DNA from: Myotis daubentonii
Taxonomy: Eukaryota > Chordata > Mammalia > Chiroptera > Vespertilionidae
NCBI RefSeq assembly: GCF_963259705.1
Contig: NC_081840.1
Location: 101,842,626 to 101,906,625 of the forward strand
Direction of reading: 5' to 3'
DNA: 64,000 nucleotides
The notes under the pieces: model-generated
The model's input: only the letters and a program-made list of their open reading frames with translations
Databases searched by the model: none
What the model was told of the DNA's origin: nothing
In this document: piece by piece, positions 32,877 to 46,550 of the stretch
Numbering within the stretch: the first letter of the stretch is position 1
Layout: every line of letters begins with the position of its first letter
Made by a program: the position numbers and the translations under genes

Positions 32877-34435
32877 GTAAGAACAAGAATATTTCAGGTC
32901 TAGTTATAGTACTTATATGCTATTTTACATAATAAAACTTCTCCATAATTTCTTCCTATAATTACCAGAATGCTAGCAGTTACCATCAATGGGTTCTTAG
33001 ATACATAATTTCTGTTTTAGGATTCATCTCCTTACAGTTGTCCACAAAAAAACAATGCTATTGTGAGCTTGAAATTTGCTTGATGGAAGCCTTTAAAATG
33101 CCACTTTACTCACTTTGTCTTTCAGACCCAATTCATTAGTTGCTTTGTATTTGCAAATGCAGAAAAGTTACCATAAGAAAGGATTAGAAGAGGAATTTAG
33201 AAAATAGACATTGAATTGCTTATTAATTTCCTCCATGTGATTACAATACCGGGAAAAATTTCTAATATTTCAGGTGATGGTGCAACCTGTGTTTTTTTCC
33301 TTTTTAATACACTTTAGGGTATAAATTACTGCTTCTGTTCTTGCTGATCAGTGGCTAATAGACGTTGTCACCATCTTTGACATGGTAACAAAGGAAACAG
33401 GCAGCTTAAGGGAGAATCAGGGAAGGAGACACTGAAAGAGAGGCTTTTAAAACAGTATTCATCCAACGATGATGGTGTTCATGCCCCAAAGTTCATGCCA
33501 TAACAGGAACAGCACTAGGAGCTTCACACTGCAGGGAAAGACACTTCAGTAAAATATGAAATAGCACAACCTCATCACTCAGTAAATGACCAGGCACACA
33601 ATGACAGGACTCCAAATGCATTGGGAGGAACCTAGTAGCCTGATTTGCTACAATACATTCCCTAAAATGCACAGGTTTTACCACAAAATATATTAGACAT
33701 GTAAAGGAACAGCAAGTATGAACTCTACATAAGAAGAAAGCAGACCAGAACAAATCTTTGCATGCATTCCGTTGTAGGTTTTCCTATAATTTATAAATAT
33801 GTTAAATAAAGAACCCCATGTTCAATAGAGAAAAGACCATACGTGGCTAGTTCTCATCAAATGAAAATGTCAAGAGAGAGACAGAATGATATATGAAAAG
33901 AAAAACACAGATGATTTTGGTATTGAAATTCTAATAACTGTTAGGTAAAATGCATTATAGTGGCACAGGAATAGATTGGAATGGTCAGAAGAAAGAATCT
34001 CTACACTTGAAATAATGGGAAGAGTGAAAGTAGAGCAAGGAGGAAGGGCGCAGGAAAAACATTGGAAGAAAAAATGGTTAAATATTTTCAAACATATTCA
34101 ATGAAAAATATCAATTTGCACATCCAAGCTCAATGAAATCTAAGTAGATTAGTTACAATGAAATATGCAATCAGACCCATCTCGGTAAAAGCTATGAAGG
34201 ACAGAGGAAATAATACAACCCACAAAGGGCCAACAACTCATCACATAAAAGAGAAACCCTGGCAAAATGAAGGGCTGAGTTGACATTACAAACTGTCCAG
34301 GAATACAGGAAGAGGAATGGCATAGTCAGAGTGTTAATAGAAAAACATCACTACAATTCTTATATCTAGCCAAACTATAATTCAGAGTGAAGGTTAGAAA
34401 AAGGGATTCCAATTTTCTAAAATAAAAAAAATACA
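32877..34435. other. Beta module, no recognised gene
   Basis: Nearly identical to 44,106-45,640, and its start to 63,713-64,000. A second acceptor-like TTTCAG lies at 33,121-33,126 followed by about 55 nt. An 86-codon minus-strand frame (33,493-33,753) is identical in beta2, but the surrounding non-coding DNA is equally conserved. Confidence 0.5.
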
Positions 34436-35110
<675 letters not shown>

Positions 35111-35483
35111 GAATCTAAGCAATGGGGATCTGTTTGATAGCAGATCTGCTTTAACAATAAAGAATTTTTTTTTTTTTTAATGTTGAAAGCAATTTACTTC
35201 TGGCAGTAACTTGAATCCAGCTTCTAAAGGAGCATGGATTCAAAGATTTATGTAATTCCAAAAGACAATAAGAATGCATGTATTTTTCTCCGTAGTTGAT
35301 TCAAAAGGCAATTGCATAAACATGATGTGCATCATTTTATTGAGGCGCCTATAAAATGTATAAAATGAATACATTGCACTGTAGGAGCACAGAGGTGATG
35401 TGTGTTGATCACAATGTATTTCAGTAAGATGATATAGAAGATTTTAATTCCAATTTGGAAGAGCAAATGAGGCGTGCCTGGAA

Positions 35484-36344
35484 TGCTAATATATAAAATG
35501 CCAGGGGCCATTATGACCAAAATAAGTGGATGGATGACCAAACAGCAGGCTGCGTGGGGCGACAACGCTGGCAGGAGGGGTTAGTGTGGGATGACCAAAC
35601 AACTGAATAGCAGGTTGTATGGGTGACCAAGCTGGCAGGGGTGGCAGTTGGGGGCTACCAGGCCAGCAGGGAGGAGCTGGGGACAGCCAGGATGGCAGAG
35701 GTGGGCAGTTGGGGGAACCAGGCCAGCAGGGAGGTCAGTAAGGGGCATCCAGGCTGGCGGAGGAGCAGTAAGGGCTGACCAGGCAGGCAAGGGGCCAGTA
35801 AGGGGCAACCAGGCCGGCAGGACAGAGCAGTTAGGGGCGACCAGGCCAGTAGAGGGGAGCAATTGGGCGTGACCAGGCTCGCAGGGGCAGCAGTAAGGGG
35901 TGACCAGGCCATTGGAGGGGCAGTAAAAGGTGCCCAGGACAGAGGGGGATGGTCGGGGGTGACCAGGCCGGCAGGGAGTGGAGGGCATTAAGGGGCGACC
36001 AGACTTGTGGGGAAAGGCAGTTAGGGGGAACCAGGCTGGCGAGGAAGCAGTTGGGGGCAACCAGGCCGGTAGGCAGAAGTGGATAGGAGTGATCAGGCTG
36101 CCTGGGCGGGGGGCACTTAGGGGAAATCAGGCAGGCAGGCATGTGAACAGTTAGGAACCAGCGGTCCTGGATTGTGAGAGGGATGTCCAACTGATGGTTT
36201 TGGCCTGGTCCCCAGGATCAGTTGTTGGGCTTCCCCCAAGGGGTCCTGGATTGGAGAGGGTGCAGGCTGGGCTGAGGGCACTCCCCACCCCCGCACAAAT
36301 TTGAATTCACAACCATGCAGAAATTTCATGCAACAGGCCTCTGG
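35484..36344 (+). mobile_element. HeliBat-type Helitron, alpha2
   Basis: Same insertion site as the Helitron at 442 ('gtgcctggaa' on the left, 'ttataaataagaagg' on the right). The first bases are TG instead of TC and the 3' end is CTGG, still a CTRR. The interior at 35,520-36,130 is a G-rich minisatellite with units like GGGGCGACCAGGCCGGCAGG; the long minus-strand open frames over it come from the repeat. It has neither JDP2 nor Rep/helicase. Confidence 0.8.
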
Positions 36345-36454
36345 TTATAAATAAGAAGGTTAACGTAAAAGTAATTTGTAAATATGCACTTTTTCTTCTT
36401 TCTTCTCTTAGCTTCAGAGGGCCCCAGTTATATAAAAATAAGTATAACTTTATA

Positions 36455-36975
36455 TCATAGGTATGTTCAGTACCATCACTCCCACTGTCTGCAGCTTTCA
36501 TATGTGCAATTTCTGTTATTCATGGTCAATCAGGAATGGAATATATCAAATGCAAAATGCCAATGATAAATAATTCATGTTTTAAATTATTCATTATTCT
36601 GTAGAGATGGTGAATCTCATGCCATCCTTCTCTGTCCTACCCAGAACATGAATAATCCCTTTGTCCAGCCTATTCACTCTGATAACTCTACCTGCCCTTT
36701 TGTCACTCAGTAGCCTCCTCAGTTATCACATGGGTAAGCACTGTCATGGTATTGCAGTGCTTATGTTCAAGTAAACATGGTTTTACTTCATACTGTCCCC
36801 AACATGCAAGAGTAGAGATGTTGACAGTTTGGAAATACCAAAGAGAAGCCAGCATTTGTATCAGATATAAGTTTATATAGGAAAGCTCTGAATATATTTT
36901 GGGTTTGGCACAATCCACAGTTTCAAGCATCCATCCACTGAGGGATCTTGGAATGGATCCCTCACTGATAAGGTG
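36455..36975 (+). mobile_element. Tigger-type element, internally deleted, alpha2
   Basis: Counterpart of 3,060-3,655: 'ggaaataccaaagagaagcc' remains from the transposase start, and 'gagggatcttggaatgg' and 'gataaggtggg' from the right terminal region. Confidence 0.55.
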
Positions 36976-37643
36976 GGTAATAGTAGCACATAAACGGGAA
37001 AGATGTAAGAGAATGATATGGGATTAGCATTTCTAGATCTCCCTGGTATTTATTTAGTAACAATTTGAAATGGGTTCTAAAATTATCAATGTTGGTAGTT
37101 ACACAACTCTGAGTATAAATTTTAATAACCCATTAAATTTCACACTTCATATGGGAAAAATGTATTGTATGCCTACATAATTGCTAAAAATAGCTCTCTG
37201 ACCTACAAATAATAAGACATTAAGGAAAGTTTAAAGCAATGGGAAGATGTTTATGGTAAGAAAATTGTGATTCTTCACATAAGTTTCTCCAACATTTCTC
37301 CCCTCAAAGCCTATTCTGATTGGCTCCCGCTAATCTTAGAATACTTTGCATACTTGATTCTTCTGAAGTGGTGTTTTTTACTTAAACCTAATGGAGAAAA
37401 ACCAGAGCCTCTGAAATATATTGGCTAATGTTGCCCAGGGTTGTGTTGCTCTACCTCCTGTATCTTTCACAAAATGTTTCTAATCAATAATGACCTTTTC
37501 TTTTTTTTTGCCGAATATGGGTCAGCTGTGTATTAATACCAAAGCTGGGACACTCTCTGTAAAGGTGTTATGGTATTTGTTGGCAGGCAGAGTCATAGTG
37601 CGACCTTTTATATTTCTTCATGGACTCAGGCATTACTTCAAAC

Positions 37644-37861
37644 TTTCCCAACCTTCCTAATACGGGGACCCTTTAATACAGTTGCTCATGTTGTGGTGAC
37701 CCCCAACCACGAAATTATTTTTGTTGCTACTTCATAACTGTAATTTTGCTACTGTAAACAATGTGTAATTATATTTGTGTTTTCAGATTGTCTTAGGCGA
37801 CCCCTGGTAATGGGTCGTTCGACCCCCAAAGGGGTCGCTACCCAGAGGTTGACAACCACTG
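37644..37861 (-). mobile_element. hAT MITE of the SPIN/URR1 type, alpha2
   Basis: The right end, read in reverse, is CAGTGGTTGTCAACCTCTGG and the left end contains 'cccaaccttcctaatacgg', which are the inverted ends of this hAT family. Internal 'ggggtcgttcgaccccc'-like and 'gttgtggtgacccccaacca' text is diagnostic. The 8-bp target duplication is cttcaaac/cttcaaag (37,636-37,643; 37,862-37,869). The empty site cttcaaag is intact in alpha1 at 7,202-7,209. About 218 bp, no coding capacity. SPIN versus URR1 naming is from memory. Confidence 0.75.
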
Positions 37862-38853
37862 CTTCAAAGCAAGACGTCTGCTGTGCAGTGTCAGGATCAT
37901 GATTTCTTTCAAACTATACTTGCAGGGTCCACTAGAACTGACTTCCACTCCATACATTGTTGGCCCTGAAGTCCTTTTTAGTTCCTGAATCCAATTTATC
38001 CCTCCCACAATGCTAATTTCTCTTTAATAACTTTCATGCCTTTTTTTGTCACTGGACCAAATTATTGGTTGGTAATTATAGGAGAAACATTAAATCATAT
38101 GAAAACTCCGGTGGAAATGGATCCAACCAGTATCCTGGTACTGCTGAAAAATTAACAATTTCTTCCTTGCATGTCACAAGGTCTCCATGCAAAGGAACCT
38201 TACAAGGCATTTATTTCTCAATCTGATCAATGTCTTTATTCTCTTAATCCTTGATATCTACATGCTTTATAGTGACAAAACCTAATGGGGAATTACAATG
38301 TTCCCTGGTGAGTCAATTCATTTCTGGCTCATGGTAAGTTTCTGTGACTGTACAGTCAGTCGGTGGTGTGGAACTTGTCAGTTAGTGAAAATCAAATAAA
38401 TAAACAATGAAACAAAGAGTGATGTTCTATTTCATGAAGTACATCCCTACAGAAAGAGTGTGCATTTAATGCTAGCCTGCAAGTTAGTTTATGATCATAA
38501 ATTCACTGAGATGATGATTTCAATTTCCATAATAAAGAATTTATATGGAATAAGTAGTGTTTAAGGAATTTTGAGACATAGCTTCTAAAATGTATATCTA
38601 TTTTACTATTTCCTGGTTATTTGGTTTTGGAGATGTCACTAAAGGTCTCTGAACATCAGCATAATATGGCTGACATATTTATTCCATCTGTTCCAATATA
38701 TGTTTTCATGAATTTGCAATCAGATTATCTCAACAAAATTTTGATAGGCTAGATACAACCAACATATGTGCACTCATGGAAACATATATATTCCTATGTA
38801 AATGATTTGTACATACATGATCACAATGACATGCTCTTAAATCTATGTTTCAG

Positions 38854-38940
38854 TGGGGGCTAATGCAGAACACTCAACAGATGCAACTCCACGTGGCATA
38901 AAAATGAGTCCAGTGAAGATACAATCAATGGAATTATTTG
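38854..38940 (+). other. Candidate internal exon, alpha2 copy (87 nt)
   Basis: Acceptor TTTCAG and donor GTAAGAAG as in alpha1, 87 nt, open in the same frame, giving GANAEHSTDATPRGIKMSPV followed by KIQSMELFG. It keeps the frame despite many replacements relative to alpha1. Confidence 0.4.
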
Positions 38941-39099
38941 GTAAGAAGAAGAATTTAAAAAATAAAATATTCCAGTTTATTCACATTTTGGAGTTGAATT
39001 AAGCCTGAAACTTAAAGAACAAAAGCACCTGTAGGTTACTATTACACGGAGAAAGGTTTTGATAAATACCCTTCTTTAATGAGTTAAATTCTTGTCTTA

Positions 39100-39434
39100 A
39101 GTGCAGGCAGACCTTGGAGAAACTTTGTGTTTTGTTCCAGACCATTGCAATAGAGTGAATATCACAAAACACAAGGCACATGAAATTTGGGGTTTCACAA
39201 AGTGTATAAAATGATGATTAAACTATAGTGAATTCTATTCTGTGTACAAAAGCATTTGATCTACAAAGAAAATAATATATGTATTTAATTGAAAATACTT
39301 TATGGCTAGAAACTGATAATAACCATCTGAAACTTCACTGTTTTAATCATTTTGCTTACGTAGGGTGTTACCCCAATGTTGATGGTGGATGTTAGTTGAG
39401 ACTGGTGGTTGCTGAAGTCGGGACAGCTGAGGAA
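39100..39434 (-). mobile_element. Tigger1 start fragment, alpha2
   Basis: 'gcaggcagaccttggagaaa' to 'gttgatggtggatgtt' matches 8,452-8,780. It is cut at 39,434 by the poly(T) of an L1. Confidence 0.8.
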
Positions 39435-40792
39435 TTTTTTTTTTTTTTTTTTTTAGGCTTTGAATATTTTGTTATATTCTTGGACACATTTCTGTGTCTA
39501 TTCTTTCTTTTTTAATTGTTTTATTGATTAAAGTATTACAAAGGGTTTTACTTATGTGTCCTTTTTTTCCCCCCGCCCTTGACAATCCCCTGGCCTCCCC
39601 TACCCCCCAGTGTCTTATGTCCATTGGTTATGCTTATATGCATGCATACAAGTCCTTTGGTTGATTTCTTACCCACCCCCCTCCTGCCCTCCCACCCTCC
39701 CCGGCCTTCCTGCTGTAGTTTGACAGTCTGTTTGAGGCAGCTCTGCCTCTGCATCTATTTTTGTTCATAAATTTATAATGGTCTTTATTATCCAGAAATG
39801 AGTGACATCATGTGGTATTTTTCCTTCATTGACTGGCTTATTTTACTTAGCATAATGCTCTCCAGTTCTATCCGTGTTGTTGCAAATGGTAAGAGTTCCT
39901 TCTTTTTTATAGCAGCATAGTATTCAATCCTGTAGATGTACCACAGTTTTCTAATCCATTCATCTACAGATGGGCACTTAGGCTGTTTCCAGATCTTTGC
40001 TATGGTGAATTGTGCTGCTATGAACATAGGGGTGCATATATCCTTTCTGAGTGGTGTTTCTGGTTTCCTGGGATATATTCCTCGAAGTGGGATCACAGGG
40101 TCAAATGGGAGTTCCATTTTTAACATTTTGAGGAAACTCCATACTGTCTTCCATAGTGGCTGCACCACTCTGCATTCCCACCAGCAGTGCACGAGTGTTC
40201 CTTTTTCTCCACATCCTTTCCAGCACTTGTCATTTGTTGATTTGTTGATGATAGCCATTCTGACAGATGTGAGATGGTACCTCATTGCTGTTTTGATTTG
40301 CATCTCTCGGATGATTAGTGACTTTGAGCATGTTTTCATATGTCTCTTGGCTTTCTGAATATCCTCTTTTGAAAGGTGTCTATTTAGGTCCTTTGCCCAT
40401 TTTTTGATTGGATTGTTTATCTTCCTTTTGTTGATTTGTTTGAGTTCCCTATAAATGTTGGAGGTTAAACCCTTATCAGTGATAGCATTGGCAAATATGT
40501 TCTCCCATGTAGTGGGCTGTCTTGTTGTTTTGATGATGGTTTCTTTTGCTGTGCAGAAAATTTTTATTTCGATAGTGGCCCCATTTGTTTATTTTCTCTT
40601 TAGTTTCCAATGCCCTAGGATCTGTATCGGTGAAGAAATTGCTTTGGCATATGTCTGAGATTTTGTTGCCTTTGGATTCTTCCAGTATTTTTATGGTTTC
40701 TCGTCGTATATTTAAGTCCTTTATCCATTTTGAGTTTATTTTGGTGTATGGTGTAAGTTGGTGGTCTACTTTCATTTTCTTGCATGTATCTG
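39435..40792 (-). mobile_element. LINE-1 3' part (L1-X), cut at a duplication breakpoint
   Basis: T-rich start at 39,434-39,454 (A tail on minus), 3'UTR, then the ORF2 C-terminal domain as a single frame at 40,339-39,788 ([60 protein letters not shown]). It stops at 40,792 ('tgcatgtatctg') where beta2 sequence begins, so the rest was removed by rearrangement. The same insertion begins the L1 at 50,928. Confidence 0.88.
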
Positions 40793-41524
40793 TCCTTTTA
40801 AGATTTCTCTTCACAATTTTTCTACAACATTCACAAACCCTGTTGCCCATTTGGGAAAAAAAAAAACCCAAAACAACAAATCAGCTTTAGAACAACTCAA
40901 TTTCATGTTTTCTTCAAAATCTATTACCACACTTCATGCCTCCTATTACCAAAACTACATAATTTCTTTCCAATTCTTTAGAATTCTTAACTCTTAAAAC
41001 CTTAATTTTAAGTGACAAGTAATAAATATGTCTCAGAGTTGCAATACACTCACAGTTTAAGAGCTATATTTCAAATAAAGTAGAAGACATATTTATTAAC
41101 AGATTAAAATCTACCCCCTAGATTCTCTGTAATAAGAAGCCAAAAGTAGGCCAAGTCAGATTAATTAATATTTTATGTATCCTCTTATTTCAAAATACCT
41201 AGATATTTAAAAAATGTTAATGTTTAGCCCAGCAGAACTCCAAAGTTTTAAGATACCAAATACTTTACTATTTTCTTTTTCTTCAGAAAGAGGGAGTGGC
41301 CCTCCAGTGCCACTTCTTCAGCGTGCCCTCTAGGAGAAAATCTTGGGGAGTTTAAAAGGTTTATTTTGCACAATTTTCTTTCTGAATAAAATAGAGCAAC
41401 ATGAAATCTTGCATATTAGAAGAGATCTTATCCTATTTCAAAACAGAAATAAAAGCAACCCCTAAAGTAAATAAATGAGCACTTCCAAATGATGGACTGG
41501 GACATTAGCCTTAGAATCTGTCTT

Positions 41525-41856
41525 TCTTTCTTTCTTTCTTTTTTTTTTTTTTTAACAGAGGTCAGCTTTTATTGACTGTGTTACAAAAAGAGCCAGTTTA
41601 GTCAAAAAGACTAAAGCCCATGTCATCAACAGACTCCTTAGATTCTTCTTTCTTTGCTTCCACTTTGTTCTCAGCTGGGGCAGCAAGGGTGGAGGGGGCA
41701 GGACCTCCTGCTGGTGCAGCACTTGCTGCAGGGGCAGGTCCACCAGCCCCTACATTGCAGATGAGACTCCCAATATTAACATTGCCCAGAGCCTTTGCAA
41801 ACAAGTCTGGCCAGAAGCTCCAACTTTTACACCAGCTGCTTTCATGACGGCATTTA
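41525..41856 (-). pseudogene. RPLP1: RPLP1 processed pseudogene, beta2, cut at its 5' side
   Basis: Same retrocopy as at 28,198-28,644, with poly(T) at 41,541-41,554 and GFSLFD instead of GFGLFD at the C-terminus. The N-terminal third and the right target duplication are missing because a deletion joins codon text ending GGCATTTA directly to LTR1. Confidence 0.9.
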
Positions 41857-42381
41857 CATTCCTCCAGTTGTAAAGTACCATCCCCCTTAAGCCAGTCCTG
41901 AAAGAGGGGTAGCTGTGGGCTCCAGCAGAGCTAAAAACAAGGCCAGATCCCAGAGCTTCCAATCCATGTTGCAGCCAGGTATAGATCAGCATCCAAGCTA
42001 ATTAAAGTTCATTAATTCATTGTGTGTAGGTCCACATGGCCATGAGTCACTGGCCAAGGGGCGTGCATCCTGTGCCACAGGAGAGACAGGAACCCAGTGA
42101 GCTCATCTGATTCAAAGCTTAAATATTCAGGTTTGACCCACTTGCAGTGACCATGCCCATTCTGGCCAGCTGTGATGGGCAGCAAAGCACCTTCCTATGG
42201 CAACCAGACCTATTGGCCATGCCTCGAACCTGCCTTTGCCCAGTCCCTTGCCCATCAATCAGCGGGGAACAGACTCAGAAAGTATTAAATGCTGCTTTTA
42301 GGCAGAACTTTATAAATGCATGCTTATATTATCTGGTCTCTCATTAGTCCTTTACTCTTAAATTATAAATAGATTATTTCA
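41857..42381 (-). mobile_element. LTR1, truncated, beta2
   Basis: Matches 30,640-31,164 of beta1. The R/U5 side with AATAAA was removed by the deletion. It is followed by the Tigger1 end. Confidence 0.6.
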
Positions 42382-42610
42382 ACAGCATCAGTATGAGGCC
42401 CACCAGTAAAATTACAATGCAACAGCAAAGATAAGTATGTACATATAACCATAACAACTGTAATACTAATGAAAATATTTGACATTTTGTGAATTCCAAA
42501 ATGGATCTCAGATATGCAAATGCTGTTGGAAAGAGGGACCTAATTAATTGCTTGATGTAGGTTTGTGGAAAATGTTTATTTAGTAAAAAATGCAATATTT
42601 TCAAAGAGAA
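42382..42610 (-). mobile_element. Tigger1 terminal fragment, beta2
   Basis: Same as 31,165-31,395. A second Tigger1 piece equal to 31,606-31,795 follows at about 42,828-43,008, and the MIR at about 43,735-43,845. Confidence 0.78.
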
Positions 42611-43932
42611 AAGAAGGTATTGTTAACATATTTCATCAAACACATAGTATCAACCAAGAGAGAAAAATTTATGTTAAAAGAAAACAAATGCAAATTCTGG
42701 TGTGGAAATGTACAATGAATTGAATTAAGTGTGCACCTTGAAAAAGAAAAGTACCTCAAGTTTATTATTACACGGAGAAATTTTTTATCAACACCTTCCT
42801 TTAATTAGGTGAATTCTTTCTATAAGTACATTTATACCTGGATATATTTTGGGTTTGGTTGCAGAGCATTGCAATAGGTGACTATCAAAAAACAAGAAAA
42901 CAAAACAACAAACATCAACAAAAACAAGCAACATGACATTTTGGGTTTCCAAGAATGTACAAAAGTGATAATTATACTATATTGTAGTATACCATGGTTA
43001 TATTCATGGATTCAAGCATTTTGCCAAAACAAGGATTCCAGTCTATGATATCTACATTTCCATCTGAATTCCATTTGCAATTGAATTATAATTATTATTA
43101 TTACTATTACTACCCAGAAAACTTTACCCAGTTGACCATGCAGAGTCACAATAGTTATAAGGTTTTTTCTGCAACATGCACTTTTTCAACTAAATTTCAT
43201 TATAGTTTTTTTGTAATTGGGCCTAGAGAGTGGTTTCCAAATCCATCAAAAGGTGAAAATCACATAATGACACAAATATAAAGGGACTCAATACCAGTGC
43301 TCACAATATTGCAATTTACCCACATTTTTCCCAGCTACAAGGTCTACATGCTTTTAAGACTAAAGAGAGTGTAAGCTTTTCCTCTGTCCAGAAATTACCT
43401 GTTACTCTTTTCCAAAGCTAGCCAATGCTTAACAGTTTCTCACCTATAGAATGAAAAAGAGGTTGAGGACATGGATATATTCATGGAGAAGTAGAAGAAT
43501 TCCTGCCTCATAGGAAGGTTCTGTGACTAGGATGAGCATTGTTTGCAACCTGTATCTGGAATTCTGTTTAGACTTGCACCACCTAAGATTACCCTTGCAA
43601 TAGAAATGCATGTGTGTTTTAATTATGTTATTAAGATAAACTCTCTAAGATGATGGAAATTTACAAAACAACGTGTAGGTTATGAGAAAAGACCCGTTAA
43701 AGAGTTATGATACATCAGTTTGCGATTGAATTTTCTCATTAGTCGGATATGAGACCTTGGTCAAATCACTGAACATGTATAAGCCTCTATGCAATGAGGG
43801 TTATGTGATGCCTAATGTTTGTAAGGATTATAAGGTATTTATTTCAGAAACAGATACTTCAGTACAATGCATTTCCAGTGAAAAAATGTTATTAAGGGAG
43901 CGGTAGTAACAAACACACTTATACATGTTAAC

Positions 43933-43933
43933 C

Positions 43934-43972
<39 letters not shown>
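43933..43972. repeat. (CA)n microsatellite, beta2
   Basis: About 19 CA units, longer than in beta1. Confidence 0.9.
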
Positions 43973-43975
<3 letters not shown>

Positions 43976-44021
43976 TTAATATTTGCCTTTCAAAACTGAT
44001 TTTAAACTGCTTATTCTATAG

Positions 44022-44105
44022 AGACTGAAACAGAACACTTACCCAGCAATTTTGGAAGAGGTATAATCAAGGGGGAAGCCAAGAAAAAAACAATTCACCA
44101 TACTG
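44022..44105 (+). other. Candidate internal exon, beta2 copy (84 nt)
   Basis: Same acceptor, donor, length and frame as at 32,793. It differs at ACTGAA (Glu for Asp) and ATT (Ile for Met), and both changes keep the frame open. Confidence 0.4.
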
Positions 44106-45644
44106 GTAAGAACAAGAATATTTCAAGTCTAGTACCTATATGCTATTTTACATAATAAAACTTCTCCATAATTTCTTCCTATAATTACCAGAATGCTAGC
44201 AGTTACCATCAATGGGTTCTTAGATACATAATTTCTGTTTTAGGATTCATCTCCTTACAGTTGTCCACAAAAAAACAATGCTATTGTGAGCTTGAAATTT
44301 GCTTGATGGAAGCCTTTAAAATGCCACTTTACTCACTTTGTCTTTCAGACCCAATTCATTAGTTGCTTTGTATTTGCAAATGCAGAAAAGTTACCATAAG
44401 AAAGGATTAGAAGAGGAATTTAGAAAATAGACATTGCATTGCTTATTAATTTCCTCCATGTGATTACAATACCAGGAAAAATTTCTAATATTTCAGGTGA
44501 TGGTGCAACCTGTGTTTTTTCCTTTTTAATACACTTTAGGGTATAAATTACTGCTTCTGTTCTTGCTGATCAGTGGCTAATAGACGTTGTCACCATCTTT
44601 GACATGGTAACAAAGGAAACAGGCAGCTTAAGGGAGAATCAGGGAAGGAGACACTGAAAGAGAGGCTTTTAAAACAGTATTCATCCAACGATGATGGTGT
44701 TCATGCCCCAAAGTTCATGCCATAACAGGAACAGCACTAGGAGCTTCACACTGCAGGGAAAGACACTTCAGTAAAATATGAAATAGCACAACCTCATCAC
44801 TCAGTAAATGACCAGGCACACAATGACAGGACTCCAAATGCATTGGGAGGAACCTAGTAGCCTGATTTGCTACAATACATTCCCTAAAATGCACAGGTTT
44901 TACCACAAAATATATTAGACATGTAAAGGAACAGCAAGTGTGAACTCTACATAAGAAGAAAGCAGACCAGAACAAATCTTTGTGTGCATTCCAGTTGTAG
45001 GTTTTCCTATAATTTATAAATATGTTAAATAAAGAACGCCATGTTTAATAGAGAAAAGACCATAGGTGGCTAGTTCTCATCAAATGAAAATGTCAAGAGA
45101 GAGACAGAATGATATATGAAAAGAAAAACACAGATGATTTTGGTATTGTAATTCTAATAACTGTTAGGTAAAATGCCTTATAGTGGCACAGGAATAGATT
45201 GGAATGGTCAGAAGAAAGAATCTCTACACTTGAAATAATGGGAAGAGTGAAAGTAGAGCAGGGAGGAAGGGGGCAGGAAAAGCATTGGAAGAAATAATGG
45301 TTAAATATTTTCAAACATATTCAATGAAAAATGTCAATCTGCACTTCTACTCAATGAAATCTAAGTAGAATAGTTACAATGAAATATGCAATCAGACCGA
45401 TCTTGGTAAAAGCTATGAAGGACAGAGGAAATAATACAACCCACAAAGGGCCAACAACTCATCATAAGAGAGAAACCCTGGCAAAATGAAGGGCTGAGTT
45501 GACATCACAAACTGTCCAGGAATACAGGCAGTGGGATGGCATAGTCAGAGTGCTAATAGAATAACATTACTATGCTTCTTATATCTAGCCAAACTATCAT
45601 TCAGAGTGAAGGTTAGAAAAAGGGATTGCAATTTTCTAAAATAA

Positions 45645-45753
45645 AGAAAGAAAAGGAAGGAAGGAAGGAAGGAAGGAAGGAAGGAAGGAAGGAAGGAAGG
45701 AAGGAAGGAAGGAAGGAAGGAAGGAAAGGAGGGAGGGAGGGAGGAAGAGAAAA

Positions 45754-45837
<84 letters not shown>

Positions 45838-45986
45838 GAAGGAAGGAAAAAAGGAAGGAAGGAAGGAAGGAAGGAAGGAAGGAAGGAAGGAAGGAAGGAA
45901 GGAAGGAAGGAAGGAAGGAAGGAGGAAGGAATGAAGAAAGAAAGAAAAAAAGAAAAAGAAAGAAAAGAAAAGAAAGAATAGAAAGA

Positions 45987-46070
<84 letters not shown>

Positions 46071-46121
46071 GAAGGAAGGAAGGAAGGAAGGAAGGAAGGA
46101 AGGAAGGAAGGAAGGAAGGAA

Positions 46122-46183
<62 letters not shown>
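45645..46183 (+). repeat. GGAA/GAAA microsatellite, beta2/alpha3 border
   Basis: Blocks of GGAA and GAAA, a short GGGA patch near 45,730 and degenerate AAAGAAAAG at 45,935-46,005. It sits at the same place as 34,436-35,110. Confidence 0.95.
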
Positions 46184-46550
46184 ATCCAAGCAATGGGGAT
46201 CTGTTTGATAGCAGATCTGCTTTAACAGTAAAGAATTTTTTTTTTAATGTTGAAAGCAATTTACTTCTGGCAGTAACTTGAATCCAGCTTCTAAAGGAGC
46301 ATGGATTCAAAGATTTATGTAATTCCAAAAGACAATAAGAATGCATGTATTTTTCTCCGTAGTTGATTCAAAAGGCAATTGCATAAACATGATGTGCATC
46401 ATTTTATTGAGGCGCCTATAAAATGTATAAAATGAATACATTGCACTGTAGGAGCACAGAGGTGATGTGTGTTGATCACAATGTATTTCAGTAAGATGAT
46501 ATAGAAGATTTTAATTCCAATTTGGAAGAGCAAATGAGGCGTGCCTGGAA

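Larger units (their letters stand above)
35127..39434. repeat. Segmental duplication module alpha, copy 2
   Basis: Starts with the shared 'ggatctgtttgatagcagat' head and contains in order the HeliBat, small Tigger-type element, SPIN-like MITE, exon-like block and Tigger1 start. Almost identical to alpha3 at 46,190-50,927, apart from a 402-bp L1 insertion there. 36,976-37,640 and 37,870-38,850 hold no recognised gene. Confidence 0.9.
40793..46189. repeat. Segmental duplication module beta, copy 2
   Basis: Begins at the position equal to 27,456 of beta1 ('ccttttaagatttctcttca') and stays almost identical, with one deletion of about 2.1 kb after 41,856. It lacks the Tigger1 middle part and the L1-c insertion. 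The end is the GGAA/GAAA tract before alpha3. Confidence 0.9.
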
